Shown piece by piece: positions 9,113-17,050 of a stretch of 64,000 nucleotides of DNA. The notes under the pieces are model-generated. The model made no database searches. It saw nothing but the letters and a program-made list of their open reading frames with translations, and was not told the DNA's origin. The DNA lies in assembly GCF_034119845.1 (NCBI RefSeq), contig NZ_CP139420.1, forward strand, positions 1,466,001-1,530,000, given 5' to 3'. The position numbers and the translations under genes are program-made. Position 1 is the first letter of the stretch; the number at the start of each line of letters is the position of its first letter. This DNA is from Flavobacterium sp. NG2. GTDB taxonomy: Bacteria; Bacteroidota; Bacteroidia; Flavobacteriales; Flavobacteriaceae.

Positions 9113-9179
9113 CCTGACAGCAGCGGCATCCTTGTGGCGGCTGGCATTTATGCCGCCACAAGATATAGCGAATGGCAGG
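9113..9179. repeat. GC-rich structured intergenic element (family A)
   Basis: The core is a perfect 10-bp stem, TTGTGGCGGC (9132-9141) with GCCGCCACAA (9152-9161) and a 10-nt loop. The flanks CCTGACAGCAGCGGCATC (9113-9130) and GATATAGCGAATGGCAGG (9162-9179) also pair, interrupted by symmetrical internal loops. It is much richer in GC than its surroundings. From memory, variants of AGCGGCATCCTTT...AAGATATAGCGGA recur between genes in many flavobacterial genomes. Function unknown. Confidence 0.55.
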
Positions 9180-9241
9180 AAACCAACTTTCCTGAAAACA
9201 CCAATTGTTCTGCTCCTGGAAATCTAAAACGATTATAAACA

Positions 9242-9275
9242 AAAATCCCGTTTCAACTGAATGAAACGGGATTTT
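9242..9275 (-). terminator. Intrinsic terminator of pnp
   Basis: A perfect 14-bp stem, AAAATCCCGTTTCA (9242-9255) with TGAAACGGGATTTT (9262-9275) and a 6-nt loop, is followed by U-rich sequence on the minus strand. It lies 32 bp beyond the pnp stop. Confidence 0.88.
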
Positions 9276-9307
9276 CTATAAATAAACCTTTAGTAAACTA
9301 AGATGGA

Positions 9308-11443
9308 TTACTCTTGTTTTGCCTCGCGTGGAGGTCTAGCGATAAGTGCTTTTCTTGACACTTTCTCTTTTCTAGTTTTTGGGTCAACACCTAAGTATTT
9401 CACTTGGAATACATCTCCCATGTTTACTACATCGGTTACGTTTTCAGTACGTTCCCAAGCCAATTCAGATACGTGTAATAAAACTTCGTTTCCTGGAGCT
9501 TCAGTATATTCTACTACTGCACCAAAATCTAGCATTTTGATTACTTTCACTTCGTAAGCTTCTCCTACTTGTGGTTTGAAAGTGATTGACTTAATTTTAG
9601 CCAATACCGCTTCGATTCCAGTAGGATCCGTTCCTAAGATTTCGATAACACCTTGCTCGTCTACTTCGTTGATTACGATGGTAGTTCCAGTAGCTTTTTG
9701 TAATTCTTGAATTACTTTTCCACCAGGTCCAATTAATGCACCAATGTAAGCACCAGGAATGGTTCTTGTGATGATTTTTGGAGCGTGTGCTTTTACATCT
9801 ACTTTTGGAGCAGCCAATGTTTCGATTAATTTACCAAGGATATGCAAACGACCATCACGAGCTTGTGCTAGTGCCGCTTCCATAATTTCGTATTTCAATC
9901 CATCAATTTTGATGTCCATTTGGCAAGCTGTAATTCCTTCAGAAGTTCCAGTTACTTTAAAGTCCATATCTCCTAAGTGATCTTCGTCACCAAGAATATC
10001 AGACAATACAGCAAAACGCTCTCCGTCAGTAATTAATCCCATTGCAATTCCTGAAACTGGACGAATCATTTGGATACCAGCATCCATTAATGATAAAGTT
10101 CCAGCACAAACAGTTGCCATAGAAGAGGATCCGTTAGATTCTAAAACTTCAGATACTACACGAATAGTGTAAGGACAATCAGCAGGAATCATGTTTTTCA
10201 AAGCTCTTTGAGCTAAGTTTCCGTGACCTACTTCTCTTCTTGAAGTTCCTCTCAAAGGACGTGCTTCACCAGTAGAGAAAGGAGGGAAGTTATAATGTAA
10301 GTAGAATTTTTCTTCACCTTGCTCGCTAGGCGAGTCAATTTGGTTAGCTTCTCTAGAAGTTCCTAAAGTTGCAGTAGCCAAAGCTTGAGTTTCTCCACGT
10401 GTAAACAAAGCTGATCCGTGTACAGATGGTAAATAATCTACTTCACTCCAGATAGGTCTGATTTCAGTAGTTTTTCTTCCGTCCAAACGTGTTCCTAAAT
10501 CTAAGGTTACGTTACGAACAGCTTCTTTATTTGTTTTTTTGAAGTATTTAGAAACTAAATCTCCGTTTTCAGCTAATTCTTCTTCAGTAAACAACCCTTT
10601 TACTTCTTCTTTTACTTCTTCAAATGCAGCTGTACGTTCTTGTTTAGAAGAACCTTTGCTAGCAATAGCGTAGATTTTATCGTAAGCTGCAGCTTTTACT
10701 TTAGCGTAAATAGCTTCGTCTTCTTTTTCTTCTTCGTAGGTTCTTGTTTCTTTTTTTCCAAATGCAGCAGCCAAACGTTCTTGTGCAGCAATTTGTACTT
10801 TGATGTGCTCGTGAGCAAATTTAATTGCTTCAAGCATTTCAGCTTCTGAGATTTCTTTCATCTCACCTTCTACCATTGCGATAGAGTCAGTTGAAGCTCC
10901 AATCATCATATCAATATCAGATAATGCTAATTGTGCACGACTTGGGTTAACAATGAATTTTCCATCAACACGACCTACTCTCACTTCAGAAATTAATTTT
11001 TCGAAAGGAATGTCAGATAAAGCTAAAGCTGCTGATGCTGCTAAACCTGCTAATGCATCTGGCATTACGTCTTCGTCGTAAGACATTAATTGGATCATTA
11101 CCTGAACTTCTGCATGGTAATCATCTGGGAAAAGTGGACGTAAAACACGGTCTACTAAACGCATTGTTAATACTTCGCTGTCACTTGGACGCGCTTCTCT
11201 TTTGAAAAATCCACCTGGGAAACGTCCCGCAGCAGCAAATTTTTCACGATAATCTACAGTAAGTGGCAAAAAGTCAATTCCAGGACTTGCTTTTCTTGCA
11301 GCAACTACAGTTCCTAAAATAACTGTTTTTCCTATTCTTACTACTACAGAACCGTCAGCTTGTTTAGCTAAACGACCTGTTTCGATTGTGATGTTTCTTC
11401 CATCACCTAAATCGATGTTTTCTACAAATAATTGTGGAATCAT
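9308..11443 (-). CDS. pnp: Polyribonucleotide nucleotidyltransferase (PNPase)
   Basis: A 711-aa phosphorolytic 3'-5' exoribonuclease of standard length. Order of domains: first RNase PH domain (about 1-145, with [18 protein letters not shown]), alpha-helical linker (about 150-300), second RNase PH domain (about 320-545, with F-T-R-G-E-T-Q-A-L and [16 protein letters not shown], the catalytic Asp region). A KH domain (about 560-620, [12 protein letters not shown]) and an S1 domain (about 625-695) follow. It forms a trimer in mRNA decay. The rpsO-pnp neighbourhood is a classic conserved pair, although here pnp follows rpsO after 286 bp and rpsO has its own terminator. Confidence 0.98.
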   Translation of the reverse strand: MIPQLFVENIDLGDGRNITIETGRLAKQADGSVVVRIGKTVILGTVVAARKASPGIDFLPLTVDYREKFAAAGRFPGGFFKREARPSDSEVLTMRLVDRVLRPLFPDDYHAEVQVMIQLMSYDEDVMPDALAGLAASAALALSDIPFEKLISEVRVGRVDGKFIVNPSRAQLALSDIDMMIGASTDSIAMVEGEMKEISEAEMLEAIKFAHEHIKVQIAAQERLAAAFGKKETRTYEEEKEDEAIYAKVKAAAYDKIYAIASKGSSKQERTAAFEEVKEEVKGLFTEEELAENGDLVSKYFKKTNKEAVRNVTLDLGTRLDGRKTTEIRPIWSEVDYLPSVHGSALFTRGETQALATATLGTSREANQIDSPSEQGEEKFYLHYNFPPFSTGEARPLRGTSRREVGHGNLAQRALKNMIPADCPYTIRVVSEVLESNGSSSMATVCAGTLSLMDAGIQMIRPVSGIAMGLITDGERFAVLSDILGDEDHLGDMDFKVTGTSEGITACQMDIKIDGLKYEIMEAALAQARDGRLHILGKLIETLAAPKVDVKAHAPKIITRTIPGAYIGALIGPGGKVIQELQKATGTTIVINEVDEQGVIEILGTDPTGIEAVLAKIKSITFKPQVGEAYEVKVIKMLDFGAVVEYTEAPGNEVLLHVSELAWERTENVTDVVNMGDVFQVKYLGVDPKTRKEKVSRKALIARPPREAKQE

Positions 11444-11594
11444 AAATTTTTGTTTTTTTGATTAATAAATGGGTGACTAGTTGTGTTGTCTTTGCTCGCG
11501 TAGTTAATGCGAAAACCCAATGAAAAACCAAACTTTTTTTTATTGTACTAAAACGGAAAGATTTAAATTTTTTAGATAAAAAAAATCTAATTTA

Positions 11595-11645
11595 AACCAT
11601 TAAGGAATTAAGTTTCATTTGGTTTGAAGTCTTAACTTCTTAATG
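11595..11645. repeat. Imperfect palindrome, same family as 33519-33581
   Basis: The left arm AACCATTAAGGAATTAAG (11595-11612) and right arm CTTAACTTCTTAATG (11631-11645) form an imperfect hairpin. The left arm plus the following TTTCATTT is nearly identical to 33519-33544. It lies between rpsO and pnp. Confidence 0.5.
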
Positions 11646-11676
11646 TTTTTAAAATCTATTCTAAATTTTAAAAACA
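11644..11676. repeat. 12-bp perfect inverted repeat between rpsO and pnp
   Basis: TGTTTTTAAAAT (11644-11655) and ATTTTAAAAACA (11665-11676) are exact reverse complements with a 9-nt loop. It sits directly beside the preceding palindrome. It might be an mRNA-processing hairpin in an rpsO-pnp read-through transcript, or simply a repeat. Confidence 0.4.
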
Positions 11677-11692
11677 TTTAAATCTATAAATT

Positions 11693-11722
11693 AAAAAAGA
11701 GGTACTTGCGCACCTCTTTTTT
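11693..11722 (-). terminator. Intrinsic terminator of rpsO
   Basis: An AAAAAAGAGGT / ACCTCTTTTTT hairpin starts 7 bp after the rpsO stop, and its AT-rich stem base provides the U-run on the minus strand. This separates rpsO from pnp, at least partly. Confidence 0.85.
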
Positions 11723-11729
11723 ATATTGA

Positions 11730-11999
11730 CTATTTTCTGATACCCAATACTTTGATAATTTCACGATATCTGTTGATATCTTTCTTTTTCAAGTAGTCAA
11801 GTAAAGATCTTCTTTTACCTACTAATTTCACAAGTGAACGCTCTGTGTTGTAATCGTGACGATTTTTTTTCAAGTGTCCAGTCAAGTGGTTGATTCTGAA
11901 TGAGAACAAAGCGATTTGCCCTTCAGCAGAACCAGTGTTTTCTGCTTTTCCTCCGTGTTGAGCGAAAATTTCCGCTTTTCCTTCTTTAGTTAAATACAT
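11730..11999 (-). CDS. rpsO: 30S ribosomal protein S15
   Basis: An 89-aa protein of exactly the usual S15 length. The family core is present: N-T-G-S-A-E-G-Q-I-A-L-F-S-F-R-I-N-H-L-T-G-H-L-K, then N-R-H-D-Y-N-T-E-R-S-L-V-K-L-V-G-K-R-R-S-L-L-D-Y-L, the helices that bind the 16S rRNA central domain. It is followed by pnp, the near-universal neighbour. Confidence 0.98.
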   Translation of the reverse strand: MYLTKEGKAEIFAQHGGKAENTGSAEGQIALFSFRINHLTGHLKKNRHDYNTERSLVKLVGKRRSLLDYLKKKDINRYREIIKVLGIRK

Positions 12000-12271
12000 G
12001 CTAATATTTTTTTAAATGATTTTTATGTATGTCCAGCAGTTTAATGCAGAACGGGCGCAAAGATAGTATTTATTTTTTGAAAATATATTTTTTGTAGTCG
12101 AAATATTCAAGATAAAATGGTTAGGGATAATTAATTGGCAATTTTAAAGCAAAATTGAGGAGTCCAAATGTTTTTTTATATCTAAATGGTCAATTGAAAG
12201 GCTAATAATTTATAAGTATTGGAGAGAAGACTTTAAAAATTCCTTAAATTTGGTTCTGTTAAAATTTTATT

Positions 12272-12823
12272 TTGAAAAAATACCTTATAATTTACAAACC
12301 ATTTTTGCTTTTTTTAGCTAAATTTTTCTTGACTTATTTCTTGCTGACTTTGGTTTATCAAGCCTATTTGCAGCGTTATGGGGCAAATGATATTGATGCG
12401 GTAACTGTATTGGTGGCTAAAAACACGACCAATGTGCTTGATGTTTTTAATGTTGATTTCAAAATAGAAGAAAATCATTCAGAGCAGTATATTAAATTGC
12501 TATACAATCAAAAATATGTCGCTCGTATGGTGGAAGGTTGTAATGCCATTAGTATTGTGATTTTATTTATTGCTTTTATTGTCTCTTTTTCGGGGAAAAT
12601 AAAAACGACATTGTTGTTTATTTTAGGCGGTTCTGTCTTGATTTATACTTTAAATGTCTTGCGAGTTGCCATATTGTGTGTGTTGTTGTATTCTTTTCCT
12701 GAACAAGAAACAATTTTGCATCGTGTCTTTTTTCCGTTGTTTATCTACGGTTTTGTTTTTGTGCTATGGGTAATCTGGGTTAATAAATATTCTTTATATG
12801 CTAAAAATACTATTCCAACATAA
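12272..12823 (+). CDS. xrtF: Exosortase family protein XrtF
   Basis: A 183-aa integral membrane protein with about five to six hydrophobic segments. The three exosortase catalytic positions are visible: Cys 90 in E-G-C-N-A, Arg 131 in N-V-L-R-V-A, and His 150 in L-H-R-V. Exosortases are membrane transpeptidases/proteases that process C-terminal sorting signals of exported proteins; XrtF is the short version found in Flavobacteriia. The start is TTG, with no in-frame ATG upstream near the first membrane segment. It overlaps the next gene by 26 bp, so the two are probably translationally coupled. No PEP-CTERM-like target is seen in the window. Confidence 0.85.
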   Translation: MKKYLIIYKPFLLFLAKFFLTYFLLTLVYQAYLQRYGANDIDAVTVLVAKNTTNVLDVFNVDFKIEENHSEQYIKLLYNQKYVARMVEGCNAISIVILFIAFIVSFSGKIKTTLLFILGGSVLIYTLNVLRVAILCVLLYSFPEQETILHRVFFPLFIYGFVFVLWVIWVNKYSLYAKNTIPT

Positions 12824-13241
12824 GGTTAGGTTTTTACTTGGCGTTTGCTTGGTTTTCTTGTTGGCATTGGTTCGTGTTTTTGAACACGATTTGTTTTATG
12901 ACCCGTTCTTGGGGTATTTTGAAGGTGATTTTCATAATCAACCCTTGCCATTATTTCATTCGTTTCAATTGTTTTTAGGATTATTGTTTCGCTATTCATT
13001 GAATATGTTGATTTCATTGGCTTTGATTTATGTTATTTTCAAAGAAATCGAAATGATTAAATTTTCTTTCTTACTCTATATTTTATTCTTTTCGTTTTTA
13101 ATTATTTGCTTCTTTAGTGTTATATATGTTTATGGGGCTAGCAATAATTTAATGCTTTTTTATATCCGTAGATTTTTGATTCAACCACTGTTTGTTTTAT
13201 TGTTTATTCCAGCCTTTTATTATCAAAAACAATCCAAATAG
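12798..13241 (+). CDS. Exosortase F system-associated membrane protein
   Basis: A 147-aa protein with about four membrane segments. The N-terminal pattern (V-R-V-F-E-H-D-L-F-Y-D-P-F-L-x-Y-F) and C-terminal R-R-F-L-I-Q-P are characteristic of the small membrane protein that always accompanies XrtF in flavobacteria. It starts inside the end of xrtF. Role unknown; presumably it acts with XrtF in the inner membrane. No RNA or repeat is seen around it. Confidence 0.8.
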   Translation: MLKILFQHKVRFLLGVCLVFLLALVRVFEHDLFYDPFLGYFEGDFHNQPLPLFHSFQLFLGLLFRYSLNMLISLALIYVIFKEIEMIKFSFLLYILFFSFLIICFFSVIYVYGASNNLMLFYIRRFLIQPLFVLLFIPAFYYQKQSK

Positions 13242-13301
13242 CTTTTTTTTCTGTATCTTTAAAGGAAGGTTTTATTAAATTGAAAATCAATACTCTTAGA
13301 T

Positions 13302-14132
13302 ATGAAAGTAATAAAGCAATCAGGAGAACGTGTAAATTTTGAACCTGAAAAATTAAGAAGTTCCCTTTTTAAATCTGGTGCCAGTGTCGCTGTTGTAGAT
13401 TTGATTTTACAAAAAGTAAGCGATGAGGTTTACGATGGCATTTCTACTAAGAATATTTATAAAAAAGCTTTTGGTTTACTAAAGAAGGGAGCAAATTCTT
13501 TTGCGGCTAGATATAATGTTAAGACAGCCATTCAAATGTTGGGTCCAGCAGGTTTCCATTTTGAAAAATATATTGCTCGGCTTTTTGAGTCTGAAAAATT
13601 TGAAACCAAGATTAATATGACCTTACAAGGAAAATGTGTGTCGCATGAGGTGGATATCTTGGTTAAAAAAAATGATAGAATTGAAATGGTTGAATGTAAG
13701 TTTCATGGTAGTCAAGCAGCGGTTTCAGATGTTAAAATTCCAATGTATATCCTTTCTCGATACAATGATTTAAATGTAAAAGAGCATGAAATATTTTCGC
13801 ATAAAGATGTAATAAGCAGTTGCTTGATAGTAACTAACAATCGTTTTACAACTGATGCTATTGATTTTGCAAATTGTTCAGGTATTAATTTGTTGAGTTG
13901 GGATTATCCTGAAAACAATAATTTGGAAACTAAAAATCTTAGAGATTGCCTGTATCCAGTAACTTGTTTAACGACTTTGGCTTCCGCCGAAAAAGATAAG
14001 TTGTTGAATGCGGGAGTGATTTTAGCTAGAGAATTGCTTGAAGAGCCCGAAGTGTTAAATGAATTAAATATTAGTTCCAAAAGAAAGATAAATGTTTTAA
14101 GAGAGGTTGAAGAATTATGTAAATGTTTTTAG
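13302..14132 (+). CDS. ATP-cone domain fused to a PD-(D/E)xK nuclease-like domain
   Basis: A 276-aa protein. Residues 1-90 look like an ATP-cone, the nucleotide-sensing domain of ribonucleotide reductases and NrdR (V-I-K-Q-S-G-E-R-V-N-F-E-P-E-K-L at the start). Residues about 83-175 fit a restriction-endonuclease fold: Glu 88 in H-F-E-K-Y, then H-E-V-D-I (Asp 118) and E-C-K (131-133), which together form a plausible E...D...ExK active site. The C-terminus (about 215-276) is helical. A beta-CASP metallo-beta-lactamase gene follows 118 bp downstream on the same strand. Inference: a nucleotide-regulated nuclease of unknown target. The domain calls are from motifs by eye. Confidence 0.65.
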   Translation: MKVIKQSGERVNFEPEKLRSSLFKSGASVAVVDLILQKVSDEVYDGISTKNIYKKAFGLLKKGANSFAARYNVKTAIQMLGPAGFHFEKYIARLFESEKFETKINMTLQGKCVSHEVDILVKKNDRIEMVECKFHGSQAAVSDVKIPMYILSRYNDLNVKEHEIFSHKDVISSCLIVTNNRFTTDAIDFANCSGINLLSWDYPENNNLETKNLRDCLYPVTCLTTLASAEKDKLLNAGVILARELLEEPEVLNELNISSKRKINVLREVEELCKCF

Positions 14133-14250
14133 ATCTAGATTCCGCATTGGACCATAGGCCTGTTTGTATAAAGGTCTGCATAAAAAAACAAAAAAATCCT
14201 AATGCAGATTTTGGGTTAAACTTCAGTTTTAATTTTAAATTCTAAAGCAT

Positions 14251-15606
14251 ATGAGAGTTCAATTTATAGGAGGAGCTGGGACAGTGACAGGTTCGAAGAC
14301 TTTAATAGAGAGTGATGGATTGCGAATTTTAATTGATTGTGGTCTTTTTCAAGGTGTCAAAATGTTAAGAGAGCTCAATTGGGAGCCTTTGCCTATTTTA
14401 GCATCTACAATAGATATTGTTTTGTTGACTCATGGACATTTAGACCATTGTGGATGGCTACCAAGATTAGTCAATGAGGGTTTTAACGGAAAGATCTATT
14501 GTTCAGGTCCTACTTTTTCGGTTGCAAAATTGATTATGGTAGATAGTGCTAAAATTCAAGAGGAAGAGGCTGAAAAAGCAAATGAAAAGAATTATTCGAA
14601 GCATGAACAAGCTGAGCCTTTGTATACTGTCGAACAAGCGGAAAAAGTTTTTCCTTTGTTTCGGACTGTTAAACCATTTGCTTCGGTTGTTTTAGCTGAG
14701 GATGTGACGGCTATTTTTACTCCTGTAGGTCATATTATTGGGGCTTGTAGCATAACTTTAAAAATAGAGGGTAAGTCACTTGTTTTTTCTGGTGATGTTG
14801 GTAGGGATAATGATTTGTTGTTAGATCCTCCTGTTAAGCCTAAACATGCTGATTACGTTTTTCTAGAAAGTACTTATGGCGATAGGTTACATCCTGATAC
14901 CGATGCAAAGTTGGAATTAGAGCAATATGTGAATTCGGCTTTTGAAAAGCGGGGAACAATCATTATTCCCAGTTTTGCTGTTGAACGAGCCCAAGGGGTA
15001 ATGTATTTGTTGTGGCAGTTAAAAAAAGAAAAGAAAATTCCAGACATTCCATATATCGTAGATTCTCCAATGGGAGCAAGTGCCTTTCAAGTTTTTTTCA
15101 ACAATACGGATTGGCATAAATTATCGTTGGCTGATTGTCAAGCCATGAGTAAAATGTTTAGTATTCATTCCGATTATCAAGAAACATTGGATGCTATTTA
15201 TGATAAAGGTCCTAAGGTTGTAGTTGCGGCCAGCGGTATGATAACGGGTGGACGCGTTTTAAGTTATTTAGAATATTATATTGGTCTGCCAGAAACTGTA
15301 GTTGCTATTGTAGGTTATCAGGCAGAAGGTACAAGAGGGAGAAAGTTGTTGGAAGGTGCTAAGTCAATCAAGATTTATGGGAATTATTATACGGTGCGTG
15401 CTAAAGTCGTGGAAATTCAAGGAATGTCGGCACATGGAGACCAAAAGGATTTATTAAATTGGATTTCCGAATTAGAAAGCAAACCTAAAAAAGTCTTTTT
15501 AGTACATGGAGAAAATGGCCCTGCTGACGAACTTCGATTTAAGATTAGAGAGGATTATGGTTATGATTGTACGATACCTCAGAGGGGACAAGAGTATTAT
15601 ATCTAA
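14251..15606 (+). CDS. Metallo-beta-lactamase/beta-CASP family ribonuclease-like protein
   Basis: A 451-aa protein of the length usual for the bacterial beta-CASP hydrolases of the YSH1/CPSF73-like group. The zinc motif H-G-H-L-D-H-C-G occupies 61-68, followed by F-S-G-D-V-G-R-D and the L-E-S-T-Y-G-D-R motif typical of this group. The beta-CASP part has the F-A-V-E-R-A-Q and A-A-S-G-M-I-T-G-G-R segments. A C-terminal S-A-H-G-D-Q motif and V-H-G-E complete the RNA-nuclease signature. Known relatives are RNA exo/endonucleases. Pairing with the upstream ATP-cone nuclease suggests a joint role in nucleic acid processing; that is inference. Confidence 0.85.
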   Translation: MRVQFIGGAGTVTGSKTLIESDGLRILIDCGLFQGVKMLRELNWEPLPILASTIDIVLLTHGHLDHCGWLPRLVNEGFNGKIYCSGPTFSVAKLIMVDSAKIQEEEAEKANEKNYSKHEQAEPLYTVEQAEKVFPLFRTVKPFASVVLAEDVTAIFTPVGHIIGACSITLKIEGKSLVFSGDVGRDNDLLLDPPVKPKHADYVFLESTYGDRLHPDTDAKLELEQYVNSAFEKRGTIIIPSFAVERAQGVMYLLWQLKKEKKIPDIPYIVDSPMGASAFQVFFNNTDWHKLSLADCQAMSKMFSIHSDYQETLDAIYDKGPKVVVAASGMITGGRVLSYLEYYIGLPETVVAIVGYQAEGTRGRKLLEGAKSIKIYGNYYTVRAKVVEIQGMSAHGDQKDLLNWISELESKPKKVFLVHGENGPADELRFKIREDYGYDCTIPQRGQEYYI

Positions 15607-15634
15607 AATAAATTCTAAAAGAAGTGTTCTAGAA

Positions 15635-16414
15635 TTAAAAGTCTAGTTCTTCTACTTGGAAATCTTTTCCAAGGATACCTTTTAAAACAGATGGATTTGT
15701 GTTGGTGTAGAATATAGGCTGATTTTCTTTTTCAGTTGAAAAGCCAACTTGATTTTCTAGTACTTTCTGCGTTTGTTTTGCTACAGCCTGTCCTGAGTCA
15801 ATTATTTGGATATGCTCAGGAAGTATTTTTTTTATTTGTGGGATAAGATAGGGGTAATGACTACATCCTAATACTAGATGATCTATGTCGGCATCTATCA
15901 TAGGCTGCAAATATGATTTTAAAAGTTCTGTCATTTCAGACGAATTGATTTCGCCGCCTTCGATTAGTTGAACCAAACCATGACCCACTTGTTCAATGAT
16001 TTTAGTCGTTTGAAATTTCTCGGCAGTTTTATTGAATAGTTCACTAATGAGTGTGCCTTGAGTAGCGAGAATTCCAATTTTTTGTGTTTTAGAATTTAGA
16101 GCTGCAGGTTTAATAGCGGGTTCAATTCCAATAAAAGGAATGGCGTATTTGTCTCTTAATTCTTTGATGGCGTTTGTAGTTGCGGTATTGCAGGCTACGA
16201 CAATCAATTTGCAGTCCATTTGTAACAACAAATCGGTGTTTTTCATGCAAAGTGCAATAATCTCCTGTTTTGTTTTTTGTCCATAAGGAGCGTTTTTGCT
16301 GTCAGCTAGATAGATAGTTTTTTCAGCTGGTAATAGCTGATGTATTTCTCTCCATATAGAAGTTCCTCCTATTCCGGAATCAAAAATGCCTATAGGTTTG
16401 TTGTTGTCCATCAA
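15635..16414 (-). CDS. murI: Glutamate racemase
   Basis: A 259-aa enzyme supplying D-glutamate for peptidoglycan. The family landmarks are all there: G-I-F-D-S-G-I-G-G (Asp 12, Ser 13), N-A-P-Y-G, the first catalytic Cys 75 in V-A-C-N-T-A-T, and the second in L-G-C-S-H-Y-P. It lies just downstream of the envelope operon but beyond a terminator at 16467-16501, so it is probably transcribed on its own. It converges on the beta-CASP gene with a 28-bp gap. Confidence 0.96.
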   Translation of the reverse strand: MMDNNKPIGIFDSGIGGTSIWREIHQLLPAEKTIYLADSKNAPYGQKTKQEIIALCMKNTDLLLQMDCKLIVVACNTATTNAIKELRDKYAIPFIGIEPAIKPAALNSKTQKIGILATQGTLISELFNKTAEKFQTTKIIEQVGHGLVQLIEGGEINSSEMTELLKSYLQPMIDADIDHLVLGCSHYPYLIPQIKKILPEHIQIIDSGQAVAKQTQKVLENQVGFSTEKENQPIFYTNTNPSVLKGILGKDFQVEELDF

Positions 16415-16466
16415 AACAAAGTTAAGTGCTCTTGCTTAATTTTCCTAAAAATTATTTTATAAAAAA

Positions 16467-16501
16467 AACCGTTTTATTTCATGAATAGAAATAAAACGGT
16501 T
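16467..16501 (-). terminator. Intrinsic terminator of the bamA-skp operon
   Basis: A perfect 14-bp stem, AACCGTTTTATTTC (16467-16480) with GAAATAAAACGGTT (16488-16501) and a 7-nt loop, is followed on the minus strand by a U-run (A-run at 16461-16468). It lies 23 bp after the last skp-like gene. Confidence 0.9.
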
Positions 16502-16524
16502 TAGTTGTTTTAGAATGGTATTTT

Positions 16525-17025
16525 TTAGAATCCTAAATCTTTTTTCACATCAGCAGTCAAGTTTGGACCATCAGCTAATAAAAGAGTAGATCCGTCAAGG
16601 ATGTATTGGAATCCTTTTGCTTTACCTACTTTTTGGATTGAAGCTCTTACTTTTTCCATTAATGGTTTTACGATGTCAGATTCTTTTTGTTGTAATTCTT
16701 TTTGAGCATTGTCTCTAAAGTCCACAATTCTTTTTTGCATGTCTTGTACTTCTTTAGAACGTTCTCCGTTTACAGCATCAGTAACAGTTGCAGATTCAGC
16801 TTCGTACTTTTTTAATTTTGATTGGTATTCTTCAACCATTTTTTTATAGTCAGCATCATAAGTTCCGCTTAGTTTTTCAAGTTGTTTTTGAGCATCAAGC
16901 ATTGCAGGCATTTTTGACATGATTTCACTAACATCAACATGAGCAGATTTTGCTTGAGCTGAGATTGTTTGAGTTGCTCCTAAAATAAATATTGCAGCAA
17001 TTAATAGAGTTTTGATTTGTTTCAT
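16525..17025 (-). CDS. OmpH/Skp-family periplasmic chaperone
   Basis: A 166-aa protein with a cleavable signal peptide (about 1-25, ending T-I-S-A-Q-A). The rest is a coiled-coil OmpH domain with the typical V-D-V-S-E-I-M-S-K-M-P beginning and a Q-Y-I-L-D-G-S end region. Such proteins hold unfolded outer-membrane proteins in the periplasm for delivery to BamA. It is the last gene of the operon with bamA and the longer OmpH protein (25-bp gap), which fits that role. Confidence 0.9.
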   Translation of the reverse strand: MKQIKTLLIAAIFILGATQTISAQAKSAHVDVSEIMSKMPAMLDAQKQLEKLSGTYDADYKKMVEEYQSKLKKYEAESATVTDAVNGERSKEVQDMQKRIVDFRDNAQKELQQKESDIVKPLMEKVRASIQKVGKAKGFQYILDGSTLLLADGPNLTADVKKDLGF

Positions 17026-17050
17026 CTGGTTTAAAATATTAAGTAATTAT

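Noticed and set aside
9303..9557. Plus-strand open frame at the end of pnp
   Set aside because: It lies fully antisense to the conserved S1 domain and has no supporting features.
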